From: Streptomyces lunaelactis
GTDB taxonomy: Bacteria; Actinomycetota; Actinomycetes; Streptomycetales; Streptomycetaceae
DNA: 64,000 nt
Direction of reading: 5' to 3'
Assembly: GCF_003054555.1 (NCBI RefSeq)
Contig: NZ_CP026304.1
Span: forward strand, 992,001 to 1,056,000
How positions within the stretch are numbered: position 1 is the first letter of the stretch; every line of letters begins with the position of its first letter. Below the pieces are notes generated by a model. That model saw only the letters and a program-made list of their open reading frames with translations. It was not told where the DNA came from and did no database searches. Below, in pieces: positions 26,682 through 35,221 of this stretch. Made by a program: the position numbers and the translations under genes.

Positions 26682-27455
26682 CTACCGGAAGATCGCCATG
26701 GCCTGCACTTCCAGGACCGCCTCGTCCGCGTTCCAGTCCTGGACCTTGCCGAGGCAGCGGGCCGAGAAGGTGCCCTGCGGGACCTCGTTGCGCAGTCCTT
26801 CCGTCGCGCAGGTGACGCGGACGCGAGGCCCCTGTCCGGGATCGTCCGGGTTCCCGTAGGGCGCCAGGAGGACAGTGGACTCCGGCGATTCGCTGATCTT
26901 CCGGAACCGGCCTCTGATCAGTACGAAATCCTCGATGTCACGGAGCCGTACGGTCTGCTCCGAGGTCCCCGAGCCATGCAGGGTCGCCAGTCCCTTGGCC
27001 AGGGCCTCGTTCCGTCTGATGGTCTGGTTGACGAGGTCGACATGGACGATGACGTCCTTCTCCTCGAGAACATCCATGATGATGCCGATCACCGAGATGG
27101 GCTCGGCCACTTCGAGGTACTTGCTGACGATCTCGCTGTTGTCGCGCCTGCCGCCGCCGGCGCTCAGCCCGAAGACCGTGGCGCGGATGTTCCCGTCCCG
27201 GCTGTCGCTCGTCCGCTGCTCGACCTCCCTGCGGAGGGCGGCAGCGTAGCCGCGCATCTGGTAGTGATCCATCACGGATCTGTCGTGCAGATAGAAGCAG
27301 ATGCTGTAGGTGAGGTTCTGACCGCCGGTCCGTCCGCCACGGGTGAGCCGGGTGAGCGTCAGCGCGAGCAGTGTCACGACGCCGGTCATCGTCATCAGCC
27401 ACAGGAGCATCCAGGGCCACCAGACTCCCCACCACACCTCAGTGAACACACCCAC
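26682..27455 (-). CDS. Single-pass membrane protein of unknown family (operon gene 3)
   Basis: 257 residues, starting at GTG 27455 with AAGGAG five bases upstream; the start overlaps the vWA gene by 17 bp. A Trp-rich N-terminus (VWWGVWWPWMLLWL) leads into one membrane helix (about 12-36), then a basic stop-transfer and a soluble region of about 215 residues. Visible parts are YSICFYLHDRSVMDHYQM, GLSAGGG and ISVIGIIMDVLEEKDVIVHVDLVN. With a short outer N-terminus the soluble part should be cytoplasmic. The FYL...GG pattern is faintly like DUF6414-type proteins, but that is a guess. No catalytic motif is seen. Confidence 0.8.
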   Translation of the reverse strand: MGVFTEVWWGVWWPWMLLWLMTMTGVVTLLALTLTRLTRGGRTGGQNLTYSICFYLHDRSVMDHYQMRGYAAALRREVEQRTSDSRDGNIRATVFGLSAGGGRRDNSEIVSKYLEVAEPISVIGIIMDVLEEKDVIVHVDLVNQTIRRNEALAKGLATLHGSGTSEQTVRLRDIEDFVLIRGRFRKISESPESTVLLAPYGNPDDPGQGPRVRVTCATEGLRNEVPQGTFSARCLGKVQDWNADEAVLEVQAMAIFR

Positions 27456-29085
27456 GTATCTCCTTGAAAGCGCTGAGGAGGGACTGGGCAGTGGCGTCGA
27501 CCATCCGTCCGCCCGTCGCCCGTGCCGCTCGATCGAGTTCCTCGGTGTCGGCCTCGCCGTAGCGAATGGTGTAGGTGCGCACCGCGCGGGCCGCCCGCGG
27601 TCGTGCCTCGTACCGGCTGATGAAGGCATCGAGGTCCATCCCGGCGTTGTTCTCACCGTCCGTCATGAGGACGATGGAGACGGCCTGCTCGGGGCGGTCC
27701 CGTACGACGTCGGCCACCTTCGCGTAGGCGTGATCGAGCGTGGACCAGATGGCGGTGCTCGCCCCGAAGTCGTCGGACGCCACGAACCCGCGGAGCCGGT
27801 CCAGGTCCCGCTGCCCCTCGTACGTCAGACTCCGCTCGTCGAGTACGCGGCCGCCGAAGCGCATCACGGTGAGCGACTCGCCCTTGTAGAACCTGACGAA
27901 CTTTCCGGAGCGGGAGTCGTCGGCGCCGCTGAGACCGTCGAAGGTGGCGCGCAGCTTCGCGATGCGCTCGCCCCGCATCGACCCGGAGAAGTCGAGCAGA
28001 AAGATCACTCGGGCGGGCGCGTCACGCTGTGGATCGCCGTAGTCGGCGAGGAGCCGGTCGACGACCTCCTGTTTGTCGGGGAAGTACAGGGCATTGCCGA
28101 CGGATGCGCGGAGCCGGGGGATCCGCGGCACACCGGGATCGACCGGCCGCCGCAGGGTCCGTTCCATGATCTTCTTCTGGACCGGTTCGCTCTTCAGCCA
28201 CTCCACCAGCCTGTCGTACGCGGCGCGCTTGGCGGGGTCGAGCAGGAGCAAGGGGTAGTCGGACAGCACCATGCCGTCCTTGGGATGGACGAGCTCCAGC
28301 GGCGTGCGGAGCTTTCCGCTGTCATTGAGCGAGAGCAGCTCGGACTCGTAGGTGATGAGGGCGTCAAGGCCGTCCTGGCGGCGTACGAATCCGTCGGCCA
28401 GCCGGGCGGAGGAGTCCTCGGTGAGTTCGTGTCCGGTGAAGAAGCCGCGCAGCCGGTCGCAGGAGACGTCCCGCGGACGCAGCGCACCGCCCGTGCCCGC
28501 GGCGGCGGTCGCCACTCCGACGAGCGCGGCGAGGCCGCTGTTGGTGTGCCGCGGGTCCGCCATGGCGAACCTCAGGGCCCCGTCCGCCGCGGCGTCCGCC
28601 ACATCGGCCCAGGAGATCTGCCCGTCCGGCGTTCCGCGGCGCAGCCGGTCGGCGGTGGCGGGCTTCATGCCGATGACGACGGGCGAGCGCATGATGCTGG
28701 TGGCCAGGGGCTTCTCGGTATGGCGCCCGGCCTGCTTCAGCTTGAGCTGGAAGTAGCGGTCGGAGGAGAGCCAGGCGAGATCGTGGCGGTACTTCCCCGG
28801 GGCCAGTGCGTTGCTGGCGTCCACGGTGCCCCGGTAGTCCATCTCCAGCGTGATCCCGGTGTCCCTGTGGAGGTCGTCGAGCAGGGGCTTCATGTCGGCG
28901 AGCTCCGAACTGGCCAGCACCCGCAGGGTGACCGGCTCGGAGTCGCCCGTCGAGCAGGCCGTGGCGGCGCCGATCAGCAGCCACGCAAGGCACAGGGCGA
29001 CCAGGCCCTGTCCGGGCGATCTTCGCGGGCCCGACAAGGTCGCCCGGACAGGGCCTGAGCCCGCCAGGCGGGGCCGCGCCCTCAT
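27439..29085 (-). CDS. Lipoprotein with solute-binding-like domain fused to a vWA domain (operon gene 2)
   Basis: 548-residue lipoprotein; lipobox AATACS with Cys about residue 44. Residues 50-320 look like a type 2 periplasmic binding protein (VLASSELADMKPLLDDL, SPVVIGMKPATADRL, DPRHTNSGLAALVGVATA). Residues 355-545 form a von Willebrand A domain with an intact MIDAS: DFSGSM (about D365, S367, S369), a GAST Thr (about 444) and TDGEN (about D476). The vWA part should bind Mg2+ and a protein ligand outside the membrane. Its ATG overlaps the previous stop (ATGA). Such fusions are known as predicted proteins; I know of no defined function. Confidence 0.85.
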   Translation of the reverse strand: MRARPRLAGSGPVRATLSGPRRSPGQGLVALCLAWLLIGAATACSTGDSEPVTLRVLASSELADMKPLLDDLHRDTGITLEMDYRGTVDASNALAPGKYRHDLAWLSSDRYFQLKLKQAGRHTEKPLATSIMRSPVVIGMKPATADRLRRGTPDGQISWADVADAAADGALRFAMADPRHTNSGLAALVGVATAAAGTGGALRPRDVSCDRLRGFFTGHELTEDSSARLADGFVRRQDGLDALITYESELLSLNDSGKLRTPLELVHPKDGMVLSDYPLLLLDPAKRAAYDRLVEWLKSEPVQKKIMERTLRRPVDPGVPRIPRLRASVGNALYFPDKQEVVDRLLADYGDPQRDAPARVIFLLDFSGSMRGERIAKLRATFDGLSGADDSRSGKFVRFYKGESLTVMRFGGRVLDERSLTYEGQRDLDRLRGFVASDDFGASTAIWSTLDHAYAKVADVVRDRPEQAVSIVLMTDGENNAGMDLDAFISRYEARPRAARAVRTYTIRYGEADTEELDRAARATGGRMVDATAQSLLSAFKEIRGCVH

Positions 29086-30329
29086 TCGGGCCCTCCGGCC
29101 GAGGTCTCCGCGGCCGGGCAGTCGCCCACGATGGAGATCATCCTCTCCAGGAACCGGAGCCTGGGCATCGACGACCTCGTGTTGTCGCCCGCCATCGAGG
29201 GGACCGGGATGTGGCGCCGCTCCAGGAACCGGGACAGCTGGTCGCCCGCGACCTCCCCCGTCGGGTCGAGAATCCGGAAGCCCAGCTCCATGGCCCGTTG
29301 CCGCAATTCGGGGTCGTGGGTGATGAGTTCACCGAGTCGGTCGCCCTCCCGGTTGAGTGCGATGAACTGCGGCTGAGTCACGAACTGACTGGCCGGATAG
29401 AGGAGTACGCGCTGCGAGTCCAGCTTCTTCGACTCGGTCTGGTACTGCACCTGGTAGGTGAGGTACTGGTGCTCGTACGCCACCACCACCGGCGCGATTC
29501 CCTTGCCCTCCGCGGAGAGGTACGTCCGGAACACATCCGCGGCCGGCAGGCCCTGCTCCAGGAGGAGTTTGATGGACCGGGCGCGGTCGTCCGCTTCCTT
29601 GTCGGTGTCCGGCACCTCGTCGCCCTTGCCGCGCCAGGTGAAGGCGACCAGCGCCAGATACGTGCCGGCCGAGTTGGATCCACAGACGTCGGGGCTCTGG
29701 GCGAGGACCCGGTTCGCGTTGCTGATCCCGCGCTTCTGGATCCCCAGGTCGTTCCACCGGAGTCCATCGGCGATGCTCTTCAGGAACTCCTGCATGTCCA
29801 GCACGTAATACAGCGGCCCGCCCGGCCCGGAGGCGGGTTGCGCGGTGGCGATCCCCTTGGCCTCCAAGGTCTCCGCGTACTCGCGGTAGGTGGCGAGCAC
29901 GATGGGGCTGACGAACGGCCGGTGCACCGTGACGTACTGGTTGTCCGCCGCGCGCCGGCTGGTGATCAGGTCCCCTGCGGGCTGCCCCGAGGGAAAGACG
30001 AAGTCGTACGAGGAGACGTCCCGGATCGCCACCTCGCGCGATCCCGAGCTGGTGATGTGGACCCGCATGTGATGCTTCAACAGGAGCCGCTGAACCTCCT
30101 CGTCCTCGAAGAAGTCCCGCTTGGACGCCATCTTGCCCTCCAGCGTGATGACCCGCTCGAAGGGCAGAAGGATGTTCCCCGAGACGGCCAGCACGGCCAC
30201 GCCGGCCAGAACGGCGGCCAGCGCGGGCAGGAAGGCGACCAGGAAGCCGCGCCGTGACCAGCGGGACGACGAAGGGCGCCGTACGAGCAGGCGCGGCTCC
30301 TCGACGACCGGTCTCTCGCCAATGGCCAA
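29082..30329 (-). CDS. Membrane-anchored solute-binding-like protein (operon gene 1)
   Basis: 415 residues from a TTG at 30329, with GGGAGG about 6 bp upstream. A short basic N-terminus is followed by one membrane helix (about 28-50), then an extracytoplasmic domain of about 360 residues. Segments SSYDFVFPSGQPAGDLI, FVSPIVLATYREYAETL and GIAPVVVAYEHQYL resemble the binding-protein domain of the next gene. It is not a lipoprotein. It heads a three-gene operon with 4-bp and 17-bp overlaps; the joint products suggest a membrane complex with a vWA component. The function is unknown. Confidence 0.82.
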   Translation of the reverse strand: MAIGERPVVEEPRLLVRRPSSSRWSRRGFLVAFLPALAAVLAGVAVLAVSGNILLPFERVITLEGKMASKRDFFEDEEVQRLLLKHHMRVHITSSGSREVAIRDVSSYDFVFPSGQPAGDLITSRRAADNQYVTVHRPFVSPIVLATYREYAETLEAKGIATAQPASGPGGPLYYVLDMQEFLKSIADGLRWNDLGIQKRGISNANRVLAQSPDVCGSNSAGTYLALVAFTWRGKGDEVPDTDKEADDRARSIKLLLEQGLPAADVFRTYLSAEGKGIAPVVVAYEHQYLTYQVQYQTESKKLDSQRVLLYPASQFVTQPQFIALNREGDRLGELITHDPELRQRAMELGFRILDPTGEVAGDQLSRFLERRHIPVPSMAGDNTRSSMPRLRFLERMISIVGDCPAAETSAGGPE

Positions 30330-30557
30330 GGCCGCCTCCCCCGATGTCCCTCAGCTCGGGGAACAGCTTTCCCCAAACGGATGTCCGCGCGGGCGACTTC
30401 CGGCGAACCTGGCGTGAAGAACTCCGGCCCAGGTCGGTGCCGAGCGCGCGCTGCACAGGGAAACCACCTCGGTTCCCGCGCGTCGGTGCCACACTGGCCA
30501 TAGGCCCCGCCGTCTCCCCCGTCGGCGGGGCTCCCCATGTCGTCCTGCGGTCGCGCT

Positions 30558-30582
30558 GTCCTCAATCGCCGGACGGGCTTGA
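30558..30582. repeat. Common Streptomyces intergenic repeat motif
   Basis: The sequence from GTCCTCAATCGCC through GGACGGGCTTGA matches a short motif that I recall at the 3' ends of many Streptomyces genes, probably a stem-loop or terminator. It overlaps the stop of the SsgA-like gene, so the last codons of that gene are encoded by the repeat. Confidence 0.55.
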
Positions 30583-30978
30583 TTCCGATCCCGCGGGGAC
30601 CACGCGCAGTGTGCGCTCGGTCCAGGCCGAGAGCGCCAGCGCAGGGACCTGGAGCAGGGCGTGTTCGCCGGGTACGGCGAGGAGCAGATAGACGAAGCCC
30701 ATGGTGCGCGGCGTCTTCCCGGGCCAGATCCTCACATCGCCCTGCCCCGTTGGCTGGAAGACCCCTTCGATGAGCAGATCACGGGCGAAGCACCACTCGA
30801 CGGGCGTGTCGCTGTCGGTGTGGAAGGCGACACGGACGGCGTACGGGTCGTCGGTGCGGTAGACCAGCCTCGTGGGAACGGCGACGGACCGGCCGTCCTC
30901 CAGCACGAGTTGGCAGACCAGTTCACGTTCGACCGTCGTCAGCGCGATGTCTCTCCTCCGGCGTCCTCGCTGCTGCAC
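30562..30978 (-). CDS. SsgA-like protein (SALP), sporulation/cell division regulator
   Basis: 138-residue member of the actinobacterial SsgA-like family, involved in septum placement and spore wall assembly. Family hallmarks are VPTRLVYRTDDPYAVRVAFHT, VEWCFARDLLIEGV, PTGQGDVRIWPG and a C-terminal helix-strand ending in WTERTLRVVP. Length is normal. It is not SsgA or SsgB itself as far as I can judge. It is monocistronic, divergent from the TPR regulator at 31111. Confidence 0.93.
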   Translation of the reverse strand: MQQRGRRRRDIALTTVERELVCQLVLEDGRSVAVPTRLVYRTDDPYAVRVAFHTDSDTPVEWCFARDLLIEGVFQPTGQGDVRIWPGKTPRTMGFVYLLLAVPGEHALLQVPALALSAWTERTLRVVPAGSESSPSGD

Positions 30979-31068
30979 GGACGGTCACCTCACCCCTGAG
31001 TGTGTTCTGTTGACGGAAAGTGAACGAAGCACTGGTGGGCGTGGGTAGTGTCCGTGGCTCATGAGTTC

Positions 31069-31096
31069 GCTTAAGCCGCTTAAACCCGCTGAAGGG
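31069..31096. promoter_or_regulatory. Three phased direct repeats upstream of the TPR regulator
   Basis: GCTTAA (31069), GCTTAA (31078) and GCTGAA (31088) recur at 9-10 bp spacing, one helical turn, immediately before the regulator at 31111. Such phased repeats suit an autoregulatory protein or a curved element. Identity unknown. Confidence 0.4.
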
Positions 31097-31110
31097 GCGA
31101 CGAGAGCCGC

Positions 31111-32499
31111 ATGACCACAGGCAACGAGCAACTGAGCCGGGCCATCACCGAAGCCGGGTACTCATACGCCGAACTGGCCAGGGATGTAAGGACGGTTGGC
31201 GCGGAGAGCGGGGTGGCCACGCTGCGCACCAACTCGTCCGCCGTCGCGCACTGGATCGCCGGCACCCAGCCCCATGCGACCGCCGCCCGCATCCTCGCCG
31301 AGACGCTGTCCCGGAAGCTGGGGCGGCTGGTCACACCCGAACAACTCGGCCTGGTGCGCGCGGCGGAGACGACCGATCACTCCCTCGGGCTCGAGATGGA
31401 ACAGGACCCGGTCGACGCGCTCACCCGGCTGGGACGGGCCGACATCGAACGCCGTACCTGGATCAGCTCGGCCGCCTACTCCGTACCGGCCGCCGCCCTT
31501 CCCGCGGCCGCGGCCGCCGCCGATTCCGTCCCCCGGCCGCGCAACCCCACCGCCGTCCGGCCCCACGGCACCGCGGGTGACGGCCAGATCCAGGCGGTGC
31601 GGGAGATGACCACACTCTTCACCGCCATCGACGAGCGGCACGGGGGCCAGCACGGGCGCTCCGCCCTCGTGCAGTACCTGGTCTCCGACGTGGCCACCCT
31701 GTGCCGTACGCGCTTCCGCACCGAGGCGCAGAAACAGCGGATGCTCTCCGCCGCCGCGTGCGTGGCCTATCTGGCCGGGTGGAAGGCCTACGACGCCGGC
31801 GAGGCGGGGCTGGCCCAGCGGTACTACCTGCAGGCCTTCAAGCTCACCCAGGAAGCCGGCAACGAACCGCACACGGCGTTCATCCTGCGGGTCCTGGCCC
31901 ACCACGGCATGGAGACCGGGCGCAGCGAACACACCCTGGACCTCATCGACGCGGCCCTGACGCGGGTGAAGGGGCACACCGACCCGGCCACCGAATCGCT
32001 GTACGTCGTCACCCGCGCCCGCGCCCTCGCCATGGCCGGCAGAGGGCGGGAAGCCGTCGCCGAGGCCGCCCGCGCGGCGCGCCTGGTGGACGGCGCCGAC
32101 GAGAGGGAGATGCCGTTCTGGGCCGCGCTGTGGGGGTCGGCCGGTGCCTGTGTGGGCACCCACACCGCCAAGACCGCGGAGCTGCTCGGGGACTACGGGA
32201 TCGCCGAGCGTCATTTCTCGCAGGCACTCTGGGGCGCCTCCGGCTCCGCGTACCAGCGCATCACCGCGCTGAGCCTCGCGCACGCCGGGTCGATGCAGTG
32301 CCGGCAAGGGTATGTGGAGCAGGCCTGTACGACCTGGGGCAAGGCTCTGGAGCTCATGGACGGCGTACGTTCGGCGCGCATTGTGCGGGCCGCCAGGAGC
32401 ATGCGCCGGGATCTGGCGCCCTTCGCCCACCGCGGCTCCCAGACAGCCGTTGACTTCGACGAACGGGCCCGTCTGTGGCCGGCAGGAGAACACGCATGA
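31111..32499 (+). CDS. XRE-like regulatory protein with TPR-like repeats
   Basis: 462-residue protein of a common Streptomyces family. The N-terminus (QLSRAITEAGYSYAELARDVRTV, then AHWIAGTQPHATAARILAETLSRKLGR) is a divergent XRE-type helix-turn-helix. After an Ala/Pro-rich linker (about 130-155), residues 160-450 form repeated helical pairs resembling TPRs. These proteins are orphan regulators of development or secondary metabolism. Its TGA overlaps the ATG of the MHS transporter (ATGA), so the two are coupled. Confidence 0.85.
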   Translation: MTTGNEQLSRAITEAGYSYAELARDVRTVGAESGVATLRTNSSAVAHWIAGTQPHATAARILAETLSRKLGRLVTPEQLGLVRAAETTDHSLGLEMEQDPVDALTRLGRADIERRTWISSAAYSVPAAALPAAAAAADSVPRPRNPTAVRPHGTAGDGQIQAVREMTTLFTAIDERHGGQHGRSALVQYLVSDVATLCRTRFRTEAQKQRMLSAAACVAYLAGWKAYDAGEAGLAQRYYLQAFKLTQEAGNEPHTAFILRVLAHHGMETGRSEHTLDLIDAALTRVKGHTDPATESLYVVTRARALAMAGRGREAVAEAARAARLVDGADEREMPFWAALWGSAGACVGTHTAKTAELLGDYGIAERHFSQALWGASGSAYQRITALSLAHAGSMQCRQGYVEQACTTWGKALELMDGVRSARIVRAARSMRRDLAPFAHRGSQTAVDFDERARLWPAGEHA

Positions 32500-33887
32500 C
32501 AGAGCCGAGCGAGCAGTACCCCGCCGAAGGAAGCCGACAGCACCCCAAGGACACGGCACCCGCGCGACGGCCCTCCATGGCGCGCACCGCCGCGGCCGGT
32601 TCGATCGGCACCGTCATCGAGTACTACGACTTCTTCATCTACGGAAGTGCCGCGGCACTCGTTTTCGGACCGGTCTACTTCCCGAACTTCTCGAGCACCG
32701 CCGGCACACTGGCCGCGTTCGCCACCTTCGCCACCGGTTTCATCGCCCGCCCCGTGGGCTCCTTGCTCTTCGGACACATCGGCGACCGGCACGGACGCCG
32801 GACCGTCCTGCTCATATCCGTGCTGACCACCGGACTGGCCACGGTCTGCGTCGGCCTGCTCCCCGGATACGACACGCTCGGCCTGGCCGCGCCGCTGCTG
32901 CTGACCCTCATGCGCGTCGTCCAGGGGCTGGGCCTGGGCGGTGAGTGGGCCGCGGCCGTACTGCTCGCGTCCGAGCACGCCCCGCCCGCGCGCCGGGGCC
33001 TGTGGGCGAGTTTCCCGCAGACCGGACCCAGCGTCGGATTCGTGCTCGCCAACGGCGTCATGCTGTCCATGACCGCGACACTCACCGACGAGCAGTTCCG
33101 TACGTGGGGTTGGCGCGTCCCCTTCCTCTGCGCGGGTGTGCTGACACTCGTCGGCTACCTCCTGCGCTCGAAGATCGACGAGACGCCGGCCTTTCTCGAC
33201 CTCACCGCTCGCCGCACGCTGGTGCGGGCGCCCCTGGCCCGGCTGATGCGCCACCACTGGCGGCGCGTACTGCTGGTGGCCGGTGCCGTCACGGCCGCGT
33301 ACGCCGTCAACTACGCGGCCACGACCTGGGCTCTGTCGCAGGCCACCGGACGACTGGGCCTGGACCCGACCGTCATGCTGTTCTGCCTGATGGGGGCGAT
33401 GGGGGTGATGGGGCTTGCCACTCCGCTGGTCGCCGTCCTCGGCGACCGGTACGGGCGGCGCAGACTCAGCCTGGTGGGGTGCGGCGCCATGGCCCTGTGC
33501 ATCGTGCCGTACCTGGCGATGCTGCAGACCGGGCAGGTCTGGATGATCCTCGCCGGAACATCGATGATGCTGCTCGCCGTGATCACGATGCTCGGAGTAC
33601 AGGGCGCCTACATTCCCGAGCTGTTCGAGCCGGAACTGCGCTGCACGGGCACAGCCTTCGCCTACAACATCGGCGCTGTGCTGGGCGGTGCCCTGACGCC
33701 GCTGATCGCGACCCGGCTCGCCACGACGGCGCCCGGACTGCCGTGGGGAGTCGCCGGCTATCTGCTCGCCCTGTGCGCGATGAGCAGCGCCTGCTTCGTA
33801 CTGCTGCCGGACACCCGGAGAACCGGTTGCTTTCCGGGGGCGCCGTCCGCTGTACTCCAGACGACAGCTGATCGGCCAAGGAGATGA
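32496..33887 (+). CDS. MFS transporter, metabolite:H+ symporter (MHS) family
   Basis: 463-residue, twelve-helix permease. Signatures are SIGTVIEYYDFFIYGSAAALVF near the N-terminus, GDRHGRR in loop 2-3, MRVVQGLGLGGEWAAAVLLASEH, and GDRYGRRRL in loop 8-9. Relatives carry organic acids, betaine or shikimate. The transporter sequence proper ends near VLLPDTRR; the last 20 or so residues are read from DNA that belongs to an adjacent gene relic (33865-34271), so its original end has probably been replaced. Coupled to the TPR regulator upstream. Confidence 0.92.
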   Translation: MTEPSEQYPAEGSRQHPKDTAPARRPSMARTAAAGSIGTVIEYYDFFIYGSAAALVFGPVYFPNFSSTAGTLAAFATFATGFIARPVGSLLFGHIGDRHGRRTVLLISVLTTGLATVCVGLLPGYDTLGLAAPLLLTLMRVVQGLGLGGEWAAAVLLASEHAPPARRGLWASFPQTGPSVGFVLANGVMLSMTATLTDEQFRTWGWRVPFLCAGVLTLVGYLLRSKIDETPAFLDLTARRTLVRAPLARLMRHHWRRVLLVAGAVTAAYAVNYAATTWALSQATGRLGLDPTVMLFCLMGAMGVMGLATPLVAVLGDRYGRRRLSLVGCGAMALCIVPYLAMLQTGQVWMILAGTSMMLLAVITMLGVQGAYIPELFEPELRCTGTAFAYNIGAVLGGALTPLIATRLATTAPGLPWGVAGYLLALCAMSSACFVLLPDTRRTGCFPGAPSAVLQTTADRPRR

Positions 33888-34271
33888 TGTCTCGGTCTCG
33901 CTCTACGGTGAGGTGCAGAAGGAAGTCATCCAGGCAACGCTGTCGAACGACTTCGGCGTGAGGTACCAGCCGACGCATTCGGGCCGATTCTGTCGGCGCC
34001 CGCACGGCTGGACGCCGTTGCGCACTCACCGGCGATGCGGGGCTCCACGTACCTCCCGGACGGGGAAATTCCGGCCGCCCGGGTCCACGAACTGGAGCAA
34101 CAGCTCCCGGCGCTGACCCGTGGGGAGGCCGAATTCGAATCCGCCTTCGAGCGCTACCTGCCCGTCCGCAGTACGATCCCGGTCCCGGACCGGCCGCGAA
34201 CGGACCACAATCCGCTCAACCGCGAGGAGTACCTGCTGCACGTCGTGCGGCGGGTCGCCGGGGCGTCGTGA
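33865..34271 (+). pseudogene. Relic of a tetracycline ribosomal-protection (OtrA/TetM-like) GTPase gene
   Basis: Two fragments of an EF-G-like ribosomal-protection protein remain. One frame (33880-33978) gives GDDVSVSLYGEVQKEVIQ, ATLSNDFGVRY, the domain IV-type motif of this family. A second frame (about 33985-34271) gives GEIPAARVHELEQQLPALTR, then GEAEFESAFERYLPVRS and a tail with RPRTDHNPLNREEYLLHVVRR, the family C-terminus. The GTPase domain and most of domains II-IV are missing and the frames are broken. It is fused to the 3' end of the MHS transporter gene. This is a dead gene; no resistance is implied. Confidence 0.75.
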
Positions 34272-34401
34272 GGGCGGCTCAACGCGCCGAACACCGATGC
34301 GCAGTACAGATATCCTGGTCAACGCCGATGGATCTTGCGGAGAATCCGGGAGATCTTGAGGGAGACCGGGGGCACTGCCGAGCGTCGAAGAGGAGAAGGA
34401 C

Positions 34402-35163
34402 CTGGACGGCGACGAGCGTCGACGTGCCATTCTCGCGGTTGCCCGACGCAACGGCTCGGTGGAAGTCGCCGCTGTCGCAGCGGAGTTGGCGGTCTCCCTG
34501 GAGACCGTGCGGCGGGATCTGCGGGTACTGGAGGAGAACGGCCTGGTCCGGCGTACGCACGGAGGGGCCTACCCCGTCGAGAGCGCCGGATTCGAGACGA
34601 CGCTCGCCGCACGCACCACCCGGCACGTACCGCAGAAGGCGCGCATAGCCGCGGCAGCCGTCGAACTGCTCGGCGAGGCGGAGACGGTCTTCATCGACGA
34701 GGGCTTCACCCCGCAGCTGATCGCCGAGGCGCTGCCCCAGGACCGGCCGCTGACCGTCGTCACCGCCTCGCTCGCCACCGCGGGCTCGCTGGCGGGACGG
34801 GAGCACACTCAGGTGCTGATGCTGGGCGGACGGGTACGGGGCAACACGCTGGCCACGGTGGATCACTGGGTGACCAGGATGCTGGCGGGCCTTGTGATCG
34901 ATCTGGCGTATGTCGGGGCCAACGGCATCTCCCGGGAGTACGGGCTGACCACCCCCGATCCGGCGGTCGGGCATGTGAAGGCGCAGGCCATGAAGTCGGC
35001 CCGGCGACGGATATTTTCGGGGATCCACACCAAGTTCGGCGCGGTGAGTTTCTGCCGGTTCGCCGAGGTGTCGGACTTCGAGGCCATCATCACCGACACC
35101 TCGCTCTCCGCCGTGGAGGCCCAGCGCTACTCACTGCTGGGCCCCCAGGTCATCCGGGTGTGA
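34402..35163 (+). CDS. DeoR/GlpR family transcriptional regulator, apparent CTG start
   Basis: 253 residues if started at CTG 34402. The N-terminus then reads LDGDERRRAILAVARRNG, normal for DeoR proteins, followed by the helix-turn-helix SVEVAAVAAELAVSLETVRR, DLRVLEENGLVRRTHGGAY and a phosphosugar-sensing domain (IDEGFTPQLIAEALP, VVTASLATAGSLA). The frame is open from 34360 but has no ATG, GTG or TTG before GTG 34459, which would remove the first helix. GAGGAGAAGGA sits just upstream of the CTG. It may be a real CTG start or a mutated start codon. It probably regulates a sugar gene set not visible here. Confidence 0.8.
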   Translation: MDGDERRRAILAVARRNGSVEVAAVAAELAVSLETVRRDLRVLEENGLVRRTHGGAYPVESAGFETTLAARTTRHVPQKARIAAAAVELLGEAETVFIDEGFTPQLIAEALPQDRPLTVVTASLATAGSLAGREHTQVLMLGGRVRGNTLATVDHWVTRMLAGLVIDLAYVGANGISREYGLTTPDPAVGHVKAQAMKSARRRIFSGIHTKFGAVSFCRFAEVSDFEAIITDTSLSAVEAQRYSLLGPQVIRV

Positions 35164-35221
35164 GCGGTCCGCTCAGCTCTTCCATCAATGAGTCAAGTCG
35201 GGGCAGGCGAAAGGCAATCGC

